Source of the DNA: Pseudovibrio axinellae | Lineage (GTDB): Bacteria > Pseudomonadota > Alphaproteobacteria > Rhizobiales > Stappiaceae | Direction: 5' to 3' | DNA: 64,000 nucleotides | Assembly: GCF_900110875.1 (NCBI RefSeq) | Contig: NZ_FOFM01000010.1 | Span: forward strand, 55,401 to 119,400 | Part shown: in pieces, positions 56,144-64,000 of the stretch | Position numbering within the stretch: the stretch's first letter is position 1 | Layout of the letters: each line of letters starts with the position of its first letter | Notes under the pieces: model-generated | Databases searched by the model: none | Told to the model about the DNA's origin: nothing | The model's input: only the letters and a program-made list of their open reading frames with translations | Program-made: the position numbers and the translations under genes

Positions 56144-59100
56144 ATGCCTAAGCTGTGTTTACTACCTACCATTCTCGGATCCGCTCTCCTTATTCTTTCA
56201 AACCCGGCTCTGGCTGATCTGGATCAAACATGTACGGACGAGCTTGTTTTGGGACGGGATGCGGGCAGTAATCAGCGCTGGTTCGTCTACGGGGACTCAG
56301 CTGCAGACTTTATTATTCAGAGCGAAGGCGGCGATGGTTGGGGCATAGCCCGCGAAACGCTTTCTGTTGCAGTTGGCGACATTGACGGAGATGGACGTGA
56401 TGAGTTTGCCATTGGGCGTGACGGTGCAGTATCTCAGTCTGTGCGCGTGTTGCTCTTTGACGATGCTTCTGCTGGGTTTTCTCAAATAGACACTTTTGGA
56501 GAGGAATGGGGCGCAGGACGGCGGGCAACCTCTATTGCCTTTGGAAATGTGGATGATGATGCTGCATTAGAAATGGCTGTAGGCCGCGATGGTCCTACCG
56601 GTTTTCGCTACCGCATTTATGATGACCGGGATGCAAATTTCATCACTTTGCATACAGGAGGGACCACGTGGGGTTCCGACAGGCGGGTCACAGCCTTAGC
56701 ATTTGGGGACTTGGATGGTGACGGGCGTGAAGAGTTGGTGGTTGGCCGGAGCGGCGGTGCCGTAGCCAGGCCGCGTTGGTTGGTATTGGATGATGCAGAG
56801 GGCAATTTTGCCGAACTGTTCGTTGGGGGCGATACCTGGGGGGCAGCTCGCCGAGTAACTGCCCTTGCGACTGGAGATGTAGATGGCGATGGAATTGCTG
56901 AACTCGCTATCGGAAGGGATACTGGCCCCAACTTTCACTGGCAGGTTTTGGATGGGATTGAAGGCAATTTTGCCACTCTGGCCAGTGGTGGCGATGGTTG
57001 GGGCGGGACTCGCCGCACCAACGCTGTTGCACTTGGCGATGTGGATGGCGATGGTCTGGATGAGCTGATAATCGGGCGCAATGCAGGTTCCGGCCCACGC
57101 ATCTTAACCTTTGATGATGCCCTCAGGAATTTTACGTCTCTGGGAGAGCTGGCAAGTACATGGGGAATCACGCGTTCTGTCCGGGCTTTGGCGGTAGGAG
57201 ATGTTGACGGTGACTTCGTGGATGAAATCGCTGTGGGACGCAATGGGGGCTCAGGTCCACGTTGGATGATATTGGATGATCGCTTCCAGCGCTTTTCCAC
57301 CCTGCGGCAAGGTGGAGATGGCTGGGGTGTAGGACGAGCTGTGAATGCCCTGGCCCTTCGTTCCACCCGGACCAGCGGACCAGATAGGGATGAAGACGGC
57401 CTTTTTGACAGCTGGGAGCAAAGCGGTATTGATGTTAATTGCGATGGTGTCGTGGATTATACTCCGCCAGATGCCGATCCTGATCGCAAAAATATCTATG
57501 TTGAGATGGATTATATGCTCAATCATTTACCGCGTGCGGATGCGATAAATGATGTGATTGCAGCCTTTGCAGCGGCTCCCAACCAAAACCCTGATGGCAC
57601 GACAGGCATAGATCTCCTAATAGATTTGGATGAACAGCTTCCAGAGACATTAGATATCACCACCTGGACTGACTTTGATGACATTCGTGATGCACAGTTC
57701 GGGACTGTTGCGGAGCGATCCGCCCCTAATGCAGTTGCGTTGTTATCGGCAAAAGCTCTCATTTATCGCTATGCTCTCAACGCGCATACGCGAGACGGAG
57801 GGTCATCATCAGGAAGAGCCAAACGAGGGAACTTTGTAGTCACCTTAGGCGGATCTGCGTGGGCATCAGACGCCTCTGGTCACAGTGTGGGTTCACGGCG
57901 CCAACAAGCAGGCACGATCATGCATGAGCTAGGCCATACGCTGGGTCTCGGCCACGGGGGTGGGGATTCGACAAATTGTAAACCCAACTACCTGAGTGTG
58001 ATGAACTATTCATTCCAGACCCGACATATACCGAACCCGACCTTACCGGGGCCACGACTTGATTATTCTGCCAGTGCTCTGCCAAACTTGAACGAAGCCG
58101 CTTTGAGCGAAGCGCTGGGAGTACAGGATGGAACCGATAATACCTTCTTTGGGACCGATGGCACTTCGCGCATTGCAGGGGCAGGTATGGGGCCGATTGA
58201 CTGGAACCAGCAAAATGGCATTGAAGCAGGTACTGTTACTTCTGATGCCAACTTCACCTCCACCTCATCGTGCGATGCATCTCCAAACCAAGTTTTGGCA
58301 GGTTGGGATGATTGGAGCAATCTGTTCTTGCCATCACGCTCTGCACCAGGCAACCCCCATGATACAGAACTCTTTCCTGAAGATGAGTTGACCGGAGAGG
58401 AAGCTGCTTTGTTTGAGGCTTGTGCCGACGGTGAAGACACGGCGCGATGCACTCAACCTCCTTATGAATATGCTGCTAAGTTTGTCTGTGGCATACAAGA
58501 CGATCCTCGGACATTGCGTCTGACGCGTGGGGTCTACGGCACTACTGTAAATATCCATAATCCATGGGATAAAGATGCGATCTTTTATAAGAAAGTAGCG
58601 GTGGCGTATCCACCAGCCGAACAGGCTCCCGGAGAAATCCTTCAAATGGGCAAGGATTTGCTGCGCTATGACGAAGCCTTAAAAGTCGACTGTGAAGACA
58701 TTCGCGCACGAGCGTTCCAAGGGGCTTTCCCAACGTCTTATGTGGAAGGGTTCGTAGTCATCCAAAGCTTTGAAAGCTTAGATGTCACAGGTGTCTACAC
58801 ATCAGCTGCCATCGTCGATCAGACCCAGGGATGTTGCAGCACGCCAATGCGTACAGTACAAAATTCCGGCATGGAAATTATCCAGATCAAAGAACGCCGC
58901 AAGCCTACACGTCCGGATCCTGGTAGTCCGGACCTCTTGCCCGAGCCCGTCTTCGGTCCGCCCCCAGACGATGCCCCAGGAACCTTCCCGCAAAATTATT
59001 GTGGTCCGCTGCCAGCAGGCTCCCCTGTTCAAGATGTACAATTGCATCTGCGTGTTCGCAATCAGGGAGATGCAGCCGCGGGGGCTTCGACTACAAGAGT

Positions 59101-59341
59101 CATATTCAGCCCCAGTTCTCAGTTTGATCCGATCGTGGGTACAGTAGACCTTGCAACACCTGCGTTGGCTGCAGGGGCGGCCCACCAACATCTAGTGGAC
59201 ATACCCGACGGTTGCTTCCCGGGCAGCGGCTCAGGCTGTAATTTCCGGATAACTGCGGACGCAGCAGAGCCAGAACAAGTGATAGAATCCAATGAAGCCA
59301 ACAATGTGGACCAATCCGGCTGTCCTGGCATCGTTCCATAA
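56144..59341 (+). CDS. secreted FG-GAP repeat protein with zinc-protease and CARDB domains
   Basis: 1065 residues. Signal peptide (MPKLCLLPTILGSALLILSN, cleavage near ALA-D). Residues about 30-410 hold seven repeats of about 54 residues, each with VGDVDGDGxDELxIGR, an FG-GAP/VCBS beta-propeller with calcium-type D-x-D-x-D-G loops. A DRDEDGLFDSWEQSGIDVNC segment follows. Around residue 592 is MHELGHTLGLGH, a full HExxHxxGxxH zinc-protease motif, then NYLSVMNYSFQ, the metzincin Met-turn. Residues about 955-1060 form a CARDB-like domain (HLRVRNQGDAAAGASTTRVI, VIESNEANNVDQSG). Probably an extracellular metalloprotease. Confidence 0.9.
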   Translation: MPKLCLLPTILGSALLILSNPALADLDQTCTDELVLGRDAGSNQRWFVYGDSAADFIIQSEGGDGWGIARETLSVAVGDIDGDGRDEFAIGRDGAVSQSVRVLLFDDASAGFSQIDTFGEEWGAGRRATSIAFGNVDDDAALEMAVGRDGPTGFRYRIYDDRDANFITLHTGGTTWGSDRRVTALAFGDLDGDGREELVVGRSGGAVARPRWLVLDDAEGNFAELFVGGDTWGAARRVTALATGDVDGDGIAELAIGRDTGPNFHWQVLDGIEGNFATLASGGDGWGGTRRTNAVALGDVDGDGLDELIIGRNAGSGPRILTFDDALRNFTSLGELASTWGITRSVRALAVGDVDGDFVDEIAVGRNGGSGPRWMILDDRFQRFSTLRQGGDGWGVGRAVNALALRSTRTSGPDRDEDGLFDSWEQSGIDVNCDGVVDYTPPDADPDRKNIYVEMDYMLNHLPRADAINDVIAAFAAAPNQNPDGTTGIDLLIDLDEQLPETLDITTWTDFDDIRDAQFGTVAERSAPNAVALLSAKALIYRYALNAHTRDGGSSSGRAKRGNFVVTLGGSAWASDASGHSVGSRRQQAGTIMHELGHTLGLGHGGGDSTNCKPNYLSVMNYSFQTRHIPNPTLPGPRLDYSASALPNLNEAALSEALGVQDGTDNTFFGTDGTSRIAGAGMGPIDWNQQNGIEAGTVTSDANFTSTSSCDASPNQVLAGWDDWSNLFLPSRSAPGNPHDTELFPEDELTGEEAALFEACADGEDTARCTQPPYEYAAKFVCGIQDDPRTLRLTRGVYGTTVNIHNPWDKDAIFYKKVAVAYPPAEQAPGEILQMGKDLLRYDEALKVDCEDIRARAFQGAFPTSYVEGFVVIQSFESLDVTGVYTSAAIVDQTQGCCSTPMRTVQNSGMEIIQIKERRKPTRPDPGSPDLLPEPVFGPPPDDAPGTFPQNYCGPLPAGSPVQDVQLHLRVRNQGDAAAGASTTRVIFSPSSQFDPIVGTVDLATPALAAGAAHQHLVDIPDGCFPGSGSGCNFRITADAAEPEQVIESNEANNVDQSGCPGIVP

Positions 59342-59695
59342 TGGAAAATAACTGGTCGCTGATGCTAGATAGTTTTTCGTTCGGTTTTCTTGATTTTGAA
59401 TGCCGTTAATTAAAGCCACTTGCCAATCCTCCTTTCTAAAAGGTGACCCGGCTATTGTGACTGGCAAGCTATATTGGTTGGCCATAATTTCATGCCCAGT
59501 GAACGTCTCGTATGCCCGCACGTCATATCAAATCTAACTCCAAGAGATCGGTTCACTCCTGTCACTCTGCTCAAATGATACATTAACAACTCAGCGTAGC
59601 AAGTACTCTTTGCTTGTACAAATCATATCACAACATGAATGACAGCTATGGTCACACACCATCAGCACCGACTTTCCTTCCATTCACGTTTGCTA
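59342..59695. other. intergenic, nothing identified
   Basis: About 350 bases without a supported gene; minus-strand frames here have no RBS and no protein-like composition. Confidence 0.5.
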
Positions 59696-59968
59696 CTAGC
59701 TTGCCAATTCCCCACGATCCCCAGCAATTCTGCAAATGCAGTACTTCACGTAAACCAACGCCACAAACACGCACCAAAAGCAAACAGCAACTGCCAATGC
59801 GTCCAAACGCATTAAAGCCGATATCATCCTCCAACCAGCCACAACAGCCAAAGCCAGCCCGCCAGTCATTGGAACCAGCCAAAAGAACTTCCTTAAACAA
59901 ATGAGGCGCCATTGCCACCGCCTCATTATAACAAGCCCGTTGTTTTCGTTGGTATTCAATTTCATCAT
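59696..59968 (-). CDS. small two-span membrane protein candidate
   Basis: 90 residues from ATG 59968. Basic N-terminus (NTNENNGLVIMRRWQWRL), then two hydrophobic segments (KFFWLVPMTGGLALAVVAGW; ALAVAVCFWCVFVALVYVKY) and a short tail. An overlapping frame (59652-60047) is also open, but its cysteine/glycine content is chance-like. No family. Confidence 0.45.
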   Translation of the reverse strand: MMKLNTNENNGLVIMRRWQWRLICLRKFFWLVPMTGGLALAVVAGWRMISALMRLDALAVAVCFWCVFVALVYVKYCICRIAGDRGELAS

Positions 59969-60234
59969 TCGCCCCTCGGATATTTGACAATCTATTGTTG
60001 AGGGGCACAACCTGATGATGGAATCCTTGAATTTTCAAGAGAAGCACATGCGCAATATTTCAATAAAAACTTACTTATCGTTTATCAACACGATTCACAT
60101 GCGACAATAATTCCAAAACACCAACACTTACAAATAACACCAAGTATATCTAACTATTAAAAATATATACTTTATATAATAACTTAATTTTACACATCAG
60201 AAAGAACCACCCCCGCCGCAGAGTGGAATTTTTA

Positions 60235-60462
60235 CTACATAGATCCAACGACTCCATTTTTAATTCTTAGAGATATACTTTTCTTATATATGATCTGATT
60301 GCAAGCTTGTTCTGAAACTGGGAAGATCTTTAAGTGATTAGAAATATAAGCGCTCTCCTCATTCGGTAGTTTTTTCAAAATGCGCAGTGCTTGACTGACT
60401 GCCTCTTCCTCATCAACACCCAAGCTTAGAATAGAGGTTCGATAGACTGCTACAAACATCAA
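60235..60462 (-). CDS. small hypothetical protein
   Basis: 75 residues. AGGAGATATTG before ATG 60462 is a good ribosome site. Helical core (VDEEEAVSQALRILKKLPNE) and basic C-terminus with KKSISLRIKNG. Not recognised; AT-rich surroundings. Confidence 0.55.
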   Translation of the reverse strand: MMFVAVYRTSILSLGVDEEEAVSQALRILKKLPNEESAYISNHLKIFPVSEQACNQIIYKKSISLRIKNGVVGSM

Positions 60463-60591
60463 TATCTCCTAGTTCTTATGTGAAATTAATTTCACACATG
60501 GGTATTAGGAACCGAATGCATGTCCTGAGTTATTGGTGAGAATAAGAGGCAGGTTGTGCGGGATACAGTCATAGCCCTTCCTCTTATACGC

Positions 60592-60915
60592 TCACCGGTA
60601 GCCCCTCCAAATCTTTATAATCACCCCCGCCGCTTTGACGGGATCCCGAGACAAACGCAAAACAAACGCCGTCATATTACGCCCGCTCATGGCGAGCACT
60701 CCGGCCGTTGCCTCACTAAAAGCAGGCTTAAGTTCAAAGAAATCAATCAACGGCTGCGTGAAGGTCACAGCCGCCGCAATACCTATGAAGAAGGTAAGCA
60801 CCCGTTGCCAGAAACCAGCCTCTTGAAGCAACGCGCCAATCAGGGCAAAAACGAGAATAATCGCCGTTTTCCAGAACGGTAAATGATAGAATATCTCCAA
60901 GATAAAATCTGTCAT
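60592..60915 (-). CDS. holin-like membrane protein
   Basis: 107 residues with two to three hydrophobic helices: FILEIFYHLPFWKTAIILVF continuing into ALIGALLQ, WQRVLTFFIGIAAAVTFTQP, and a last amphipathic part (VLAMSGRNMTAFVLRLSRD). This is the alphaproteobacterial phage holin pattern. It sits at the end of the lysis cassette, overlapping the Rz1-like gene by 4 bases. It would pore the inner membrane to release or activate the endolysin. Confidence 0.7.
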   Translation of the reverse strand: MTDFILEIFYHLPFWKTAIILVFALIGALLQEAGFWQRVLTFFIGIAAAVTFTQPLIDFFELKPAFSEATAGVLAMSGRNMTAFVLRLSRDPVKAAGVIIKIWRGYR

Positions 60916-61133
60916 TTCCAGCAGCCCCGCCTTTGTCCGTTCCTGTCATTTGCGGCCACCCTCTCAGCCGCAGCGCGGTCAACTTCCACCACGGCCACGA
61001 ATGCGGCCGGGCTTAAGTTAGTTTTCGTAAACCCCGCGCAATTGCTCGCACTCTGCAACGTTTCGCAGCCCGGAATCACCAAAGTACTCAAGACACAAGC
61101 GGTAATCTTCAAGACCTTGCAAATAGGCATCAT
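60912..61133 (-). CDS. Rz1-like outer-membrane spanin lipoprotein
   Basis: 73 residues (ATG 61133 or 61130). Lipoprotein signal with lipobox LVIPGC (MMPICKVLKITACVLSTLVI, then P-G-C). The mature part SNCAGFTKTNLSPAAFVAVV, then ANDRNGQRRGCW, has the pattern of Rz1-type spanins in these phages (x-x-L-S-x-x-x ... A-x-N-x-x-G-x-x-x-C-W). Its first 116 bases lie inside the Rz-like gene in another frame. It would fuse outer and inner membranes at lysis. Confidence 0.75.
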   Translation of the reverse strand: MMPICKVLKITACVLSTLVIPGCETLQSASNCAGFTKTNLSPAAFVAVVEVDRAAAERVAANDRNGQRRGCWK

Positions 61134-61311
61134 CCTGCTTCCTTTGCTGTTCCGCTTTTAAAGTCCCTCGCAAAGCGTCATGCTCTGCTTCGTTAAACGC
61201 CCCCTGCCTGATATGGTGATAGGCAACAGTCGCAAGTGCACAAAGAAGCAAGGCGGCCGCCAGCGCCCGCCCTGCCTTCGTTTTCATCAGGAAGGAAAGA
61301 ACCGCCCCCAT
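61018..61311 (-). CDS. Rz-like inner-membrane spanin
   Basis: 97 residues: N-terminal membrane anchor (AGRALAAALLLCALATVAYH), then an extended helical periplasmic part (FNEAEHDALRGTLKAEQQRK, YLQGLEDYRLCLEYFGDSGL). The Rz1-like gene starts inside it, the nested arrangement known from lambda. It is 1 base from the endolysin gene. Confidence 0.72.
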   Translation of the reverse strand: MGAVLSFLMKTKAGRALAAALLLCALATVAYHHIRQGAFNEAEHDALRGTLKAEQQRKQDDAYLQGLEDYRLCLEYFGDSGLRNVAECEQLRGVYEN

Positions 61312-61312
61312 C

Positions 61313-62089
61313 TCAAGCGGCCCGTTCTTTATTGATCAGCAGCCAACCCGCGACGCCCACACTGAGAACCAGAGCGATTGCAAAGCCCCACTGCACCGGC
61401 CCGGAGCCCGCCAGAATACCGGAGAAACCAGAGGCTGCCATCGCGCCCTTGGTGATCCCGTCCGGGCTAAGCCATGCGCTGAGTGCACTGGTTTCCTCAT
61501 CAACGGCCTTTGCGCCTTCTTCATTTTTATGCTGCTCAGGGTTGGGCGTGGGAGCACGTTTAATAATCGCATTATTGACCAGCTCTAAGGATCGCTCCTG
61601 CACATGGCGCACGCGCCGCGACCAGCCGTTTTTGTTGTAAGGCCAGTTTCTGAGCCGCTTCATAAATTCCAGCCGGGCCACAGAGAACAGATTGATTAAG
61701 ACGGTGGCAGAATGCGCCTTTACAGCAGCTAAAGTAAGCACGCCTAACACACCATCCACTTTGACTTTTAGGATCTTCTGCAGGATCTTGACGGCTCGCA
61801 CCGGGCCGGAATTTACGGCACAATCAAACACCGCGAAGTCCAGCCCACGCGGCAACTCATCCCCCCTCACAGTATCCCAGTATTGCGCCCGGTAAATCTT
61901 CAAAGCCTCCTCACGGCCCAGACACTTCACTTCTTCCATGCTCACCGCACGGCCGCGCCATGCTTCCAAGGTGCGCTTGGTGATCCCCAGGTTAGTAGGG
62001 CCGCCCGGATCTGCTTTACGCGAACGATTTGCAAACCCGCCCTCAATGTTAAGCAGGTCCAGGATAATCAGCCGAAACGTGTCTTTCAT
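61313..62089 (-). CDS. GH108 endolysin with PG-binding and membrane tail
   Basis: 258 residues. N-terminal GH108 domain: LNIEGGFANRSRKADPGGPT (catalytic Glu16 in the EGG motif), then NLGITKRTLEAWRG and LDFAVFDCAVNSGPVRA. Residues 95-165 form a peptidoglycan-binding-3 type domain (KILQKILKVKVDGVLGVLTL, WPYNKNGWSRRVRHVQERSL). The C-terminus has a polar linker and one membrane span (WGFAIALVLSVGVAGWLLI), a signal-arrest-like tail. It cleaves peptidoglycan during lysis. Confidence 0.88.
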   Translation of the reverse strand: MKDTFRLIILDLLNIEGGFANRSRKADPGGPTNLGITKRTLEAWRGRAVSMEEVKCLGREEALKIYRAQYWDTVRGDELPRGLDFAVFDCAVNSGPVRAVKILQKILKVKVDGVLGVLTLAAVKAHSATVLINLFSVARLEFMKRLRNWPYNKNGWSRRVRHVQERSLELVNNAIIKRAPTPNPEQHKNEEGAKAVDEETSALSAWLSPDGITKGAMAASGFSGILAGSGPVQWGFAIALVLSVGVAGWLLINKERAA

Positions 62090-62105
62090 GCTCTGCCCTC
62101 TTACG

Positions 62106-62160
62106 AAAAACGGGAGCCATAAGGCCCCCGTGCAGGTACAAAAAAAGCCGCAAAAGCGGC
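62106..62160 (-). terminator. two tandem minus-strand terminators before the lysis cassette
   Basis: On the minus strand a hairpin GCCGC-TTTT-GCGGC followed by seven T (62140-62160), then ACGGGGGCC-TTAT-GGCTCCCGT with five T (62106-62130). They lie between the 281-residue gene and the endolysin start at 62089. Confidence 0.8.
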
Positions 62161-62229
62161 CGGAAACTGTGAGTATTTCATTCTGGAGTGACTATCAGGA
62201 AGCTATCAGGCCGTTGAGCTGTTACTCGT

Positions 62230-63075
62230 TTATTCAGCCGTCAACAGACTTTCAAAGTCCGGGTGCAACTCACAACCCGGTATCTTATTGTGCAAAACAC
62301 CTTCTTCGATAAATTGCTGTTCTCGAACTGACCAGTATGCATAGTGAGACTGCCCTGTCCTATCCGCGAAGAAAAGAACCAGGTGCCGTTTCCTCCGACC
62401 ATCTGCAAATCCCTTTGTCATTGAGAAGAATCCAAGCTGTTTCACAGATGACACCGGTTCATTCCTGACTGGTATCTCCAGGCACCAGGAACGACCATCA
62501 GCAAGGCGCTCAGATTGCTTCAGAATATGGTTGGTCTGTAGTGATCCAGCAAATGCAATCGCAGCCAGAACTGAGAAAAATACAAGGCCAAAACTATTCC
62601 ATTTAAAGGTGCGATACAGGACCAGGCCACCCACAGCGGCGGTCAACCCGACAGCAAGATCAAGGAGTACCCCTCCGGTTACACCGGAAAGTGTGCTCGC
62701 AAGATAACCAGCAAGCCAAAGCGCCGCCACACTACCTGCACTCCCAAGAATTACCTTATCTAAACATAAACGCCATCGGGTGACAGGCCCCGCAAAAGAT
62801 CGATAGTTCAACTGCTTGTCTGATAGAGCTGCAATCAACCTTAACGCAATCGGAATCGATATAAACAGAAGAACGTAGATAACCAGTATCAGCCCGGAAG
62901 ACTCCGCAAAGCTTTGACCTGACGGATGGACTGTCTCTTCCAAAAGCCTTGCGGCTACAAAGGCCGGAACAGATAATGCCAGAGCCCGCCACATTAAAAA
63001 GATTGGCAGGAATGGACTGGCCACTAACATCATGAGGAAGAGGGAAAAGCTAATAAACGCGAGTTCGGGAACCAT
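62230..63075 (-). CDS. multi-span membrane protein, unknown
   Basis: 281 residues. Six or so hydrophobic helices in residues 1-185 (FISFSLFLMMLVASPFLPIF; LILVIYVLLFISIPIALRLI; SAGSVAALWLAGYLAST; ... LVFFSVLAAIAFAGSLQT), then a C-terminal soluble domain of about 85 residues with a beta-like fold (LVLFFADRTGQSHYAYWSVR). It sits between the DUF2793 gene and the lysis genes, possibly a moron. Not recognised. Confidence 0.6.
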   Translation of the reverse strand: MVPELAFISFSLFLMMLVASPFLPIFLMWRALALSVPAFVAARLLEETVHPSGQSFAESSGLILVIYVLLFISIPIALRLIAALSDKQLNYRSFAGPVTRWRLCLDKVILGSAGSVAALWLAGYLASTLSGVTGGVLLDLAVGLTAAVGGLVLYRTFKWNSFGLVFFSVLAAIAFAGSLQTNHILKQSERLADGRSWCLEIPVRNEPVSSVKQLGFFSMTKGFADGRRKRHLVLFFADRTGQSHYAYWSVREQQFIEEGVLHNKIPGCELHPDFESLLTAE

Positions 63076-63159
63076 TGTGCCATATTGCAGAAGATACTCT
63101 TAAGCACAAGCTCAAAGTCTGACCGGCCAACCACTCTGCCTTATCCTTACATTTCGTAT

Positions 63160-63934
63160 CTAACTCTGCGGAACCACCGGCAGGAAATAGTGCAAAGCAA
63201 TGCGCACCTTGCCCCCTGTAAAGGCCCCGCTGTCCCCGTGCGCTGTAATCACAATCGGCGTATCGGCATAAAAAGCTTGCGGCCCGATCACCCCGGCATT
63301 GATGGAGCCTTCCACAATCCCAAGATAGCCGCCAAACTTTTCAGCTTCCCCGGCAATGCCCACATGGTATTGCCAAACGCCGGTGACGTCCTCCACGGTG
63401 CGAGACGACACACAAAACACAATGGCCCGATCAGGGATTACAACCGTACTGTCAACGCTTGCCCCTGCAAGGCTTAGCTCTTCTTCAACGGTGACAAACT
63501 GGCTTTGCGCGCCGTGAACTGTTTCACTTAAAACGGTTGCCTCTTGCTGGATGGCAAGCCCGCCCGTGCCCGGATCTATGCCAAGTCCGGCAACAGCAGA
63601 CAAGTGCCCCCCAAGCCCCATCAGAATAAACCTGCATCCCGCCAGCGCTTTCAACCCATGCACACCAACCTGTACCCGGCGCAATAAACCGCCACGCGCC
63701 AGCATCAAAAGCGGCAATCTGGTTTTCATAACCCGCAAACGCACCACTTGCGCCCGCTGGCACAATATAGCGTGCGCCCGTGGTAGGATCTGCAGGCGGC
63801 TCACCAACACTATTTGAAATAACTGAGAGTTGAACCACCAAATCAATCAGCGCTAAGGCTTCGTTGTGTGTGATATGCTTTTGCGATTGCGCAGCCGCAA
63901 TCACTGGCAAGTTTAAATGTGCTGTATTGCTCAT
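63160..63934 (-). pseudogene. DUF2793 phage tail-type protein, frameshifted
   Basis: The N-terminal half (63934 to about 63610), MSNTAHLNLPVIAAAQSQKH, then ITHNEALALIDLVVQL, is the DUF2793 signature, continuing to GGMQVYSDGAWGAL. The second half continues in another frame (SAVAGLGIDPGTGGLAIQ; VYHVGI-like, GGYLGIVEGSINAGVIGPQA, VRIALHYFLPVVPQS) to 63160. The frame change falls at a run of six G on the minus strand (63607-63612). Total span of 775 bases is one more than a multiple of three. Intact family members are about 260 residues, so one indel explains it. Confidence 0.78.
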
Positions 63935-63945
63935 ATTACCGCTTC

Positions 63946-64000
63946 CTAATTGTCATCAAAAAAGAACAGTGATGGAACGCCCCGCCCATAGGCTGCAGAT
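63946..64000 (-). CDS. C-terminus of a phage gene cut by the right window edge
   Basis: The minus-strand frame reads SAAYGRGVPSLFFFDDN to a TAG at 63946-63948. It lies 11 bases upstream of the DUF2793 gene. Short tails of this kind end tail-region proteins next to DUF2793 in alphaproteobacterial phages. The identity of the protein cannot be told from 17 residues. Confidence 0.55.
   Translation of the reverse strand, partial: SAAYGRGVPSLFFFDDN

Noticed and set aside
59652..60047. 131-residue minus-strand ORF
   Set aside because: Overlaps a shorter frame with two clear membrane spans; its own content of Cys and Gly looks like an out-of-frame reading.

Overview
The window is bacterial chromosome from an alphaproteobacterium. 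A marine Rhizobiales/Stappiaceae genus such as Pseudovibrio is my best guess, from codon usage, about 50 percent GC, DUF2793-type phage genes and a secreted FG-GAP protein. This is inference and I could run no search. Bases 1 to about 54,340 are most of one tailed-phage prophage. Its right junction is visible: the 3' 58 nt of a tRNA-Ser(UGA) gene, without the 5' half, lies just after a tyrosine integrase and is followed by the tRNA terminator. The intact tRNA-Ser and the left end should lie left of base 1.

Late genes, minus strand, 14,439 to 1: a tail-completion-like protein, a tRNA-Met-like gene, small phage proteins, terminase small and large subunits, gpW, a lambda-type portal, a prohead protease/major capsid fusion, a DUF2190 decoration protein, neck proteins, then the P2-like baseplate set gpV, gpW/gp25, gpJ, gpI and a DUF4815 protein cut by the window edge. 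The head is lambda-like and the baseplate is myovirus-like. Sheath, tube and tape measure are not here and should lie further left.

Plus-strand operon at 15,462-25,669: small unknown proteins, then DUF3150, DUF5983, a MoxR AAA ATPase, a DUF2201 VWA/HExxH protein and a DUF4942 methyltransferase, ending with a phage-encoded DNA polymerase sliding clamp. Several gaps carry perfect GC-rich hairpins. An AT-richer cargo segment follows (25,706-29,584): a secreted protein, a small regulator, an HNH endonuclease and a pentapeptide-repeat membrane protein.

Control region and early operons: a divergent pair, repressor (38,343, plus) and Cro-like (38,179, minus), is separated by a promoter region with TTGGC...GCCAA operators. 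The minus operon to 30,004 encodes an MT-A70 methylase, an RMF-like protein, a RuvC-like nuclease, a C5 methylase, a TOPRIM primase and a DnaB helicase. The plus operon from 40,764 has three related operator-like repeats upstream. It encodes a RecF/SbcC-like ATPase, a RecE-like exonuclease, RecT, a DnaQ-like protein, regulators and many small genes, ending with an excisionase-like ORF overlapping the integrase. A GNAT protein and a possible PAS-fold protein sit between repressor and early promoter.

Host side, 54,341-60,500: a decayed IS5-type transposase, a 1065-residue secreted FG-GAP/zinc-protease/CARDB protein, and small ORFs. From 60,592 to the right edge a second set of phage late genes (holin-like, nested Rz/Rz1, GH108 endolysin, membrane protein, frameshifted DUF2793 protein) shows that another prophage or remnant begins, about 6 kb from the first.
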